Origin: Actinomycetota bacterium
GTDB taxonomy: Bacteria > Actinomycetota > Acidimicrobiia > Spongiisociales > UBA11373
Direction of reading: 5' to 3'
Assembly (NCBI GenBank): GCA_030688105.1
Contig: JAUYIV010000157.1
Location: 1 to 13,823 of the forward strand
Length of the DNA stretch: 13,823 bases
The notes beneath the pieces were generated by a model. It was given only the letters and a program-made list of their open reading frames with translations. It did no database searches and had not been told where the DNA came from. Positions 13,684-13,823 of this stretch are shown here, piece after piece. Position numbers and translations under genes: made by a program. Within the stretch, counting starts at the first letter, position 1, and the number at the start of each line of letters is the position of its first letter.

Positions 13684-13711
13684 GCGGTCAGCGGTGAGCG
13701 GTCAGCGGTTG
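13684..13711. repeat. Heptamer array, unit GCGGTCA, 4 copies
   Basis: The units are gcggtca, gcggtga, gcggtca and gcggttg, then gccgctt. This is the array of copy 2 of the 80-bp direct repeat, one unit longer than in copy 1. Confidence 0.9.
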
Positions 13712-13783
13712 GCCGCTTCTGCCCGATACCGTCTGAGCCTCAGCGAGTTCGAAACGACGGACACGCTCGAGAACGCCATCGCG

Positions 13784-13823
13784 CCGGCGGCGATGTCGAG
13801 GAATCGCAGGAAGTCGCGTTGTG
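13784..13823 (-). pseudogene. Fragment of a second four-helix-bundle gene copy (runs off the window)
   Basis: The last 40 nt are identical to 13262-13301 of the four-helix-bundle gene and encode QRDFLRFLDIAAG on the minus strand. Beyond that point, towards the gene's 3' end, similarity stops abruptly at 13783. The SASELMTQ segment and last helix are missing and replaced by repeat sequence, so the copy is 3'-truncated. Its 5' part would lie to the right of the window. Perfect identity over 40 nt implies recent duplication or gene conversion. Confidence 0.75.

Larger units (their letters stand above)
13522..13762. repeat. Direct repeat of about 80 bp, two diverged copies
   Basis: Copy 1 is 13522-13602 and copy 2 is 13676-13762. 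Both start gcact(c/t)tggcggt, pass through a heptamer array, share the block gcggttggccgcttctgccc followed by gatacc, then (t/g)tctgag(t/c)ctca, and end near gttcg-acgacg. Copy 2 has one extra heptamer. The array therefore changes in whole 7-bp units while its flanks are preserved. Confidence 0.88.
13170..13778. repeat. 13-bp perfect inverted repeat spanning the four-helix-bundle region
   Basis: The sequence tggcgttctcgag at 13170-13182 has its exact reverse complement, ctcgagaacgcca, at 13766-13778. The left copy lies in the C-terminal coding part of the four-helix-bundle frame, beyond the amber codon. The right copy lies next to the truncated second gene copy. This is consistent with an inversion or recombination between gene copies. 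Confidence 0.7.
13474..13783. other. Repeat-dense spacer between the four-helix-bundle gene and its second-copy fragment
   Basis: This 310-bp stretch holds no gene I can support. It contains three 7-bp arrays, two copies of an 80-bp direct repeat (13522-13602 and 13676-13762), and one arm of a 13-bp inverted repeat. Open frames cross it on both strands, but their translations are repetitive and unlike any family. Confidence 0.6.

Noticed and set aside
13299..13697. 132-codon plus-strand frame over the four-helix-bundle region
   Set aside because: It is antisense to a recognisable gene with its own ribosome binding site, and its sequence is repeat-derived.

Overview
The window is high-GC DNA packed with short, tightly spaced genes. 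It looks like an uncultured actinobacterium, plausibly of the class Acidimicrobiia or a relative. This rests on a 30-residue bS22-type ribosomal protein at 7473-7565, a PAC2 family protein, a DUF6390 protein beside hydrogenase-maturation genes, and GTG starts with 4-nt overlapping junctions. The taxonomy is inference.

Layout. (1) 1-164, minus: 5' end of an ABC transporter ATPase running off the left edge. (2) 400-3783, plus: a four-gene block, CDF metal exporter, homoserine kinase (ThrB), DinB-like protein and AlkZ/HTH_42-like protein; every junction is a 4-nt ATGA/GTGA overlap. (3) 3784-4066: repeat-rich gap. (4) 4067-4942, plus: a 65-aa Cys/His-rich small protein and an uncharacterised protein. 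(5) 7281-5064, minus: class-I glutamine amidotransferase (peptidase C26), SDR oxidoreductase and cyclase-family hydrolase, probably one operon. (6) 7473-8718, plus: bS22, then a class-V aminotransferase. (7) 10366-8871, minus: PAC2 protein, then a CopD-like membrane protein. (8) 12237-10526, minus: EamA transporter overlapping a DUF6390 protein. Divergent from it, 12553-13051, plus: a HypA-like protein without its zinc-binding insert, and HypC. This resembles a detached piece of a [NiFe]-hydrogenase maturation locus; no hydrogenase subunit is visible. (9) 13052-13823: a four-helix-bundle (S23/IVS family) gene on the minus strand with an in-frame amber codon, bracketed by heptamer arrays in opposite orientations and followed by fragments of a second copy.

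The most striking feature is not a gene. Most intergenic gaps carry a short tandem array with a period of exactly 7 bp, usually about four units, often starting within 20 nt of a stop codon. The unit sequence differs from gap to gap. I count about thirteen arrays. They form the main unexplained system in the window, and the four-helix-bundle gene sits inside the densest cluster of them.
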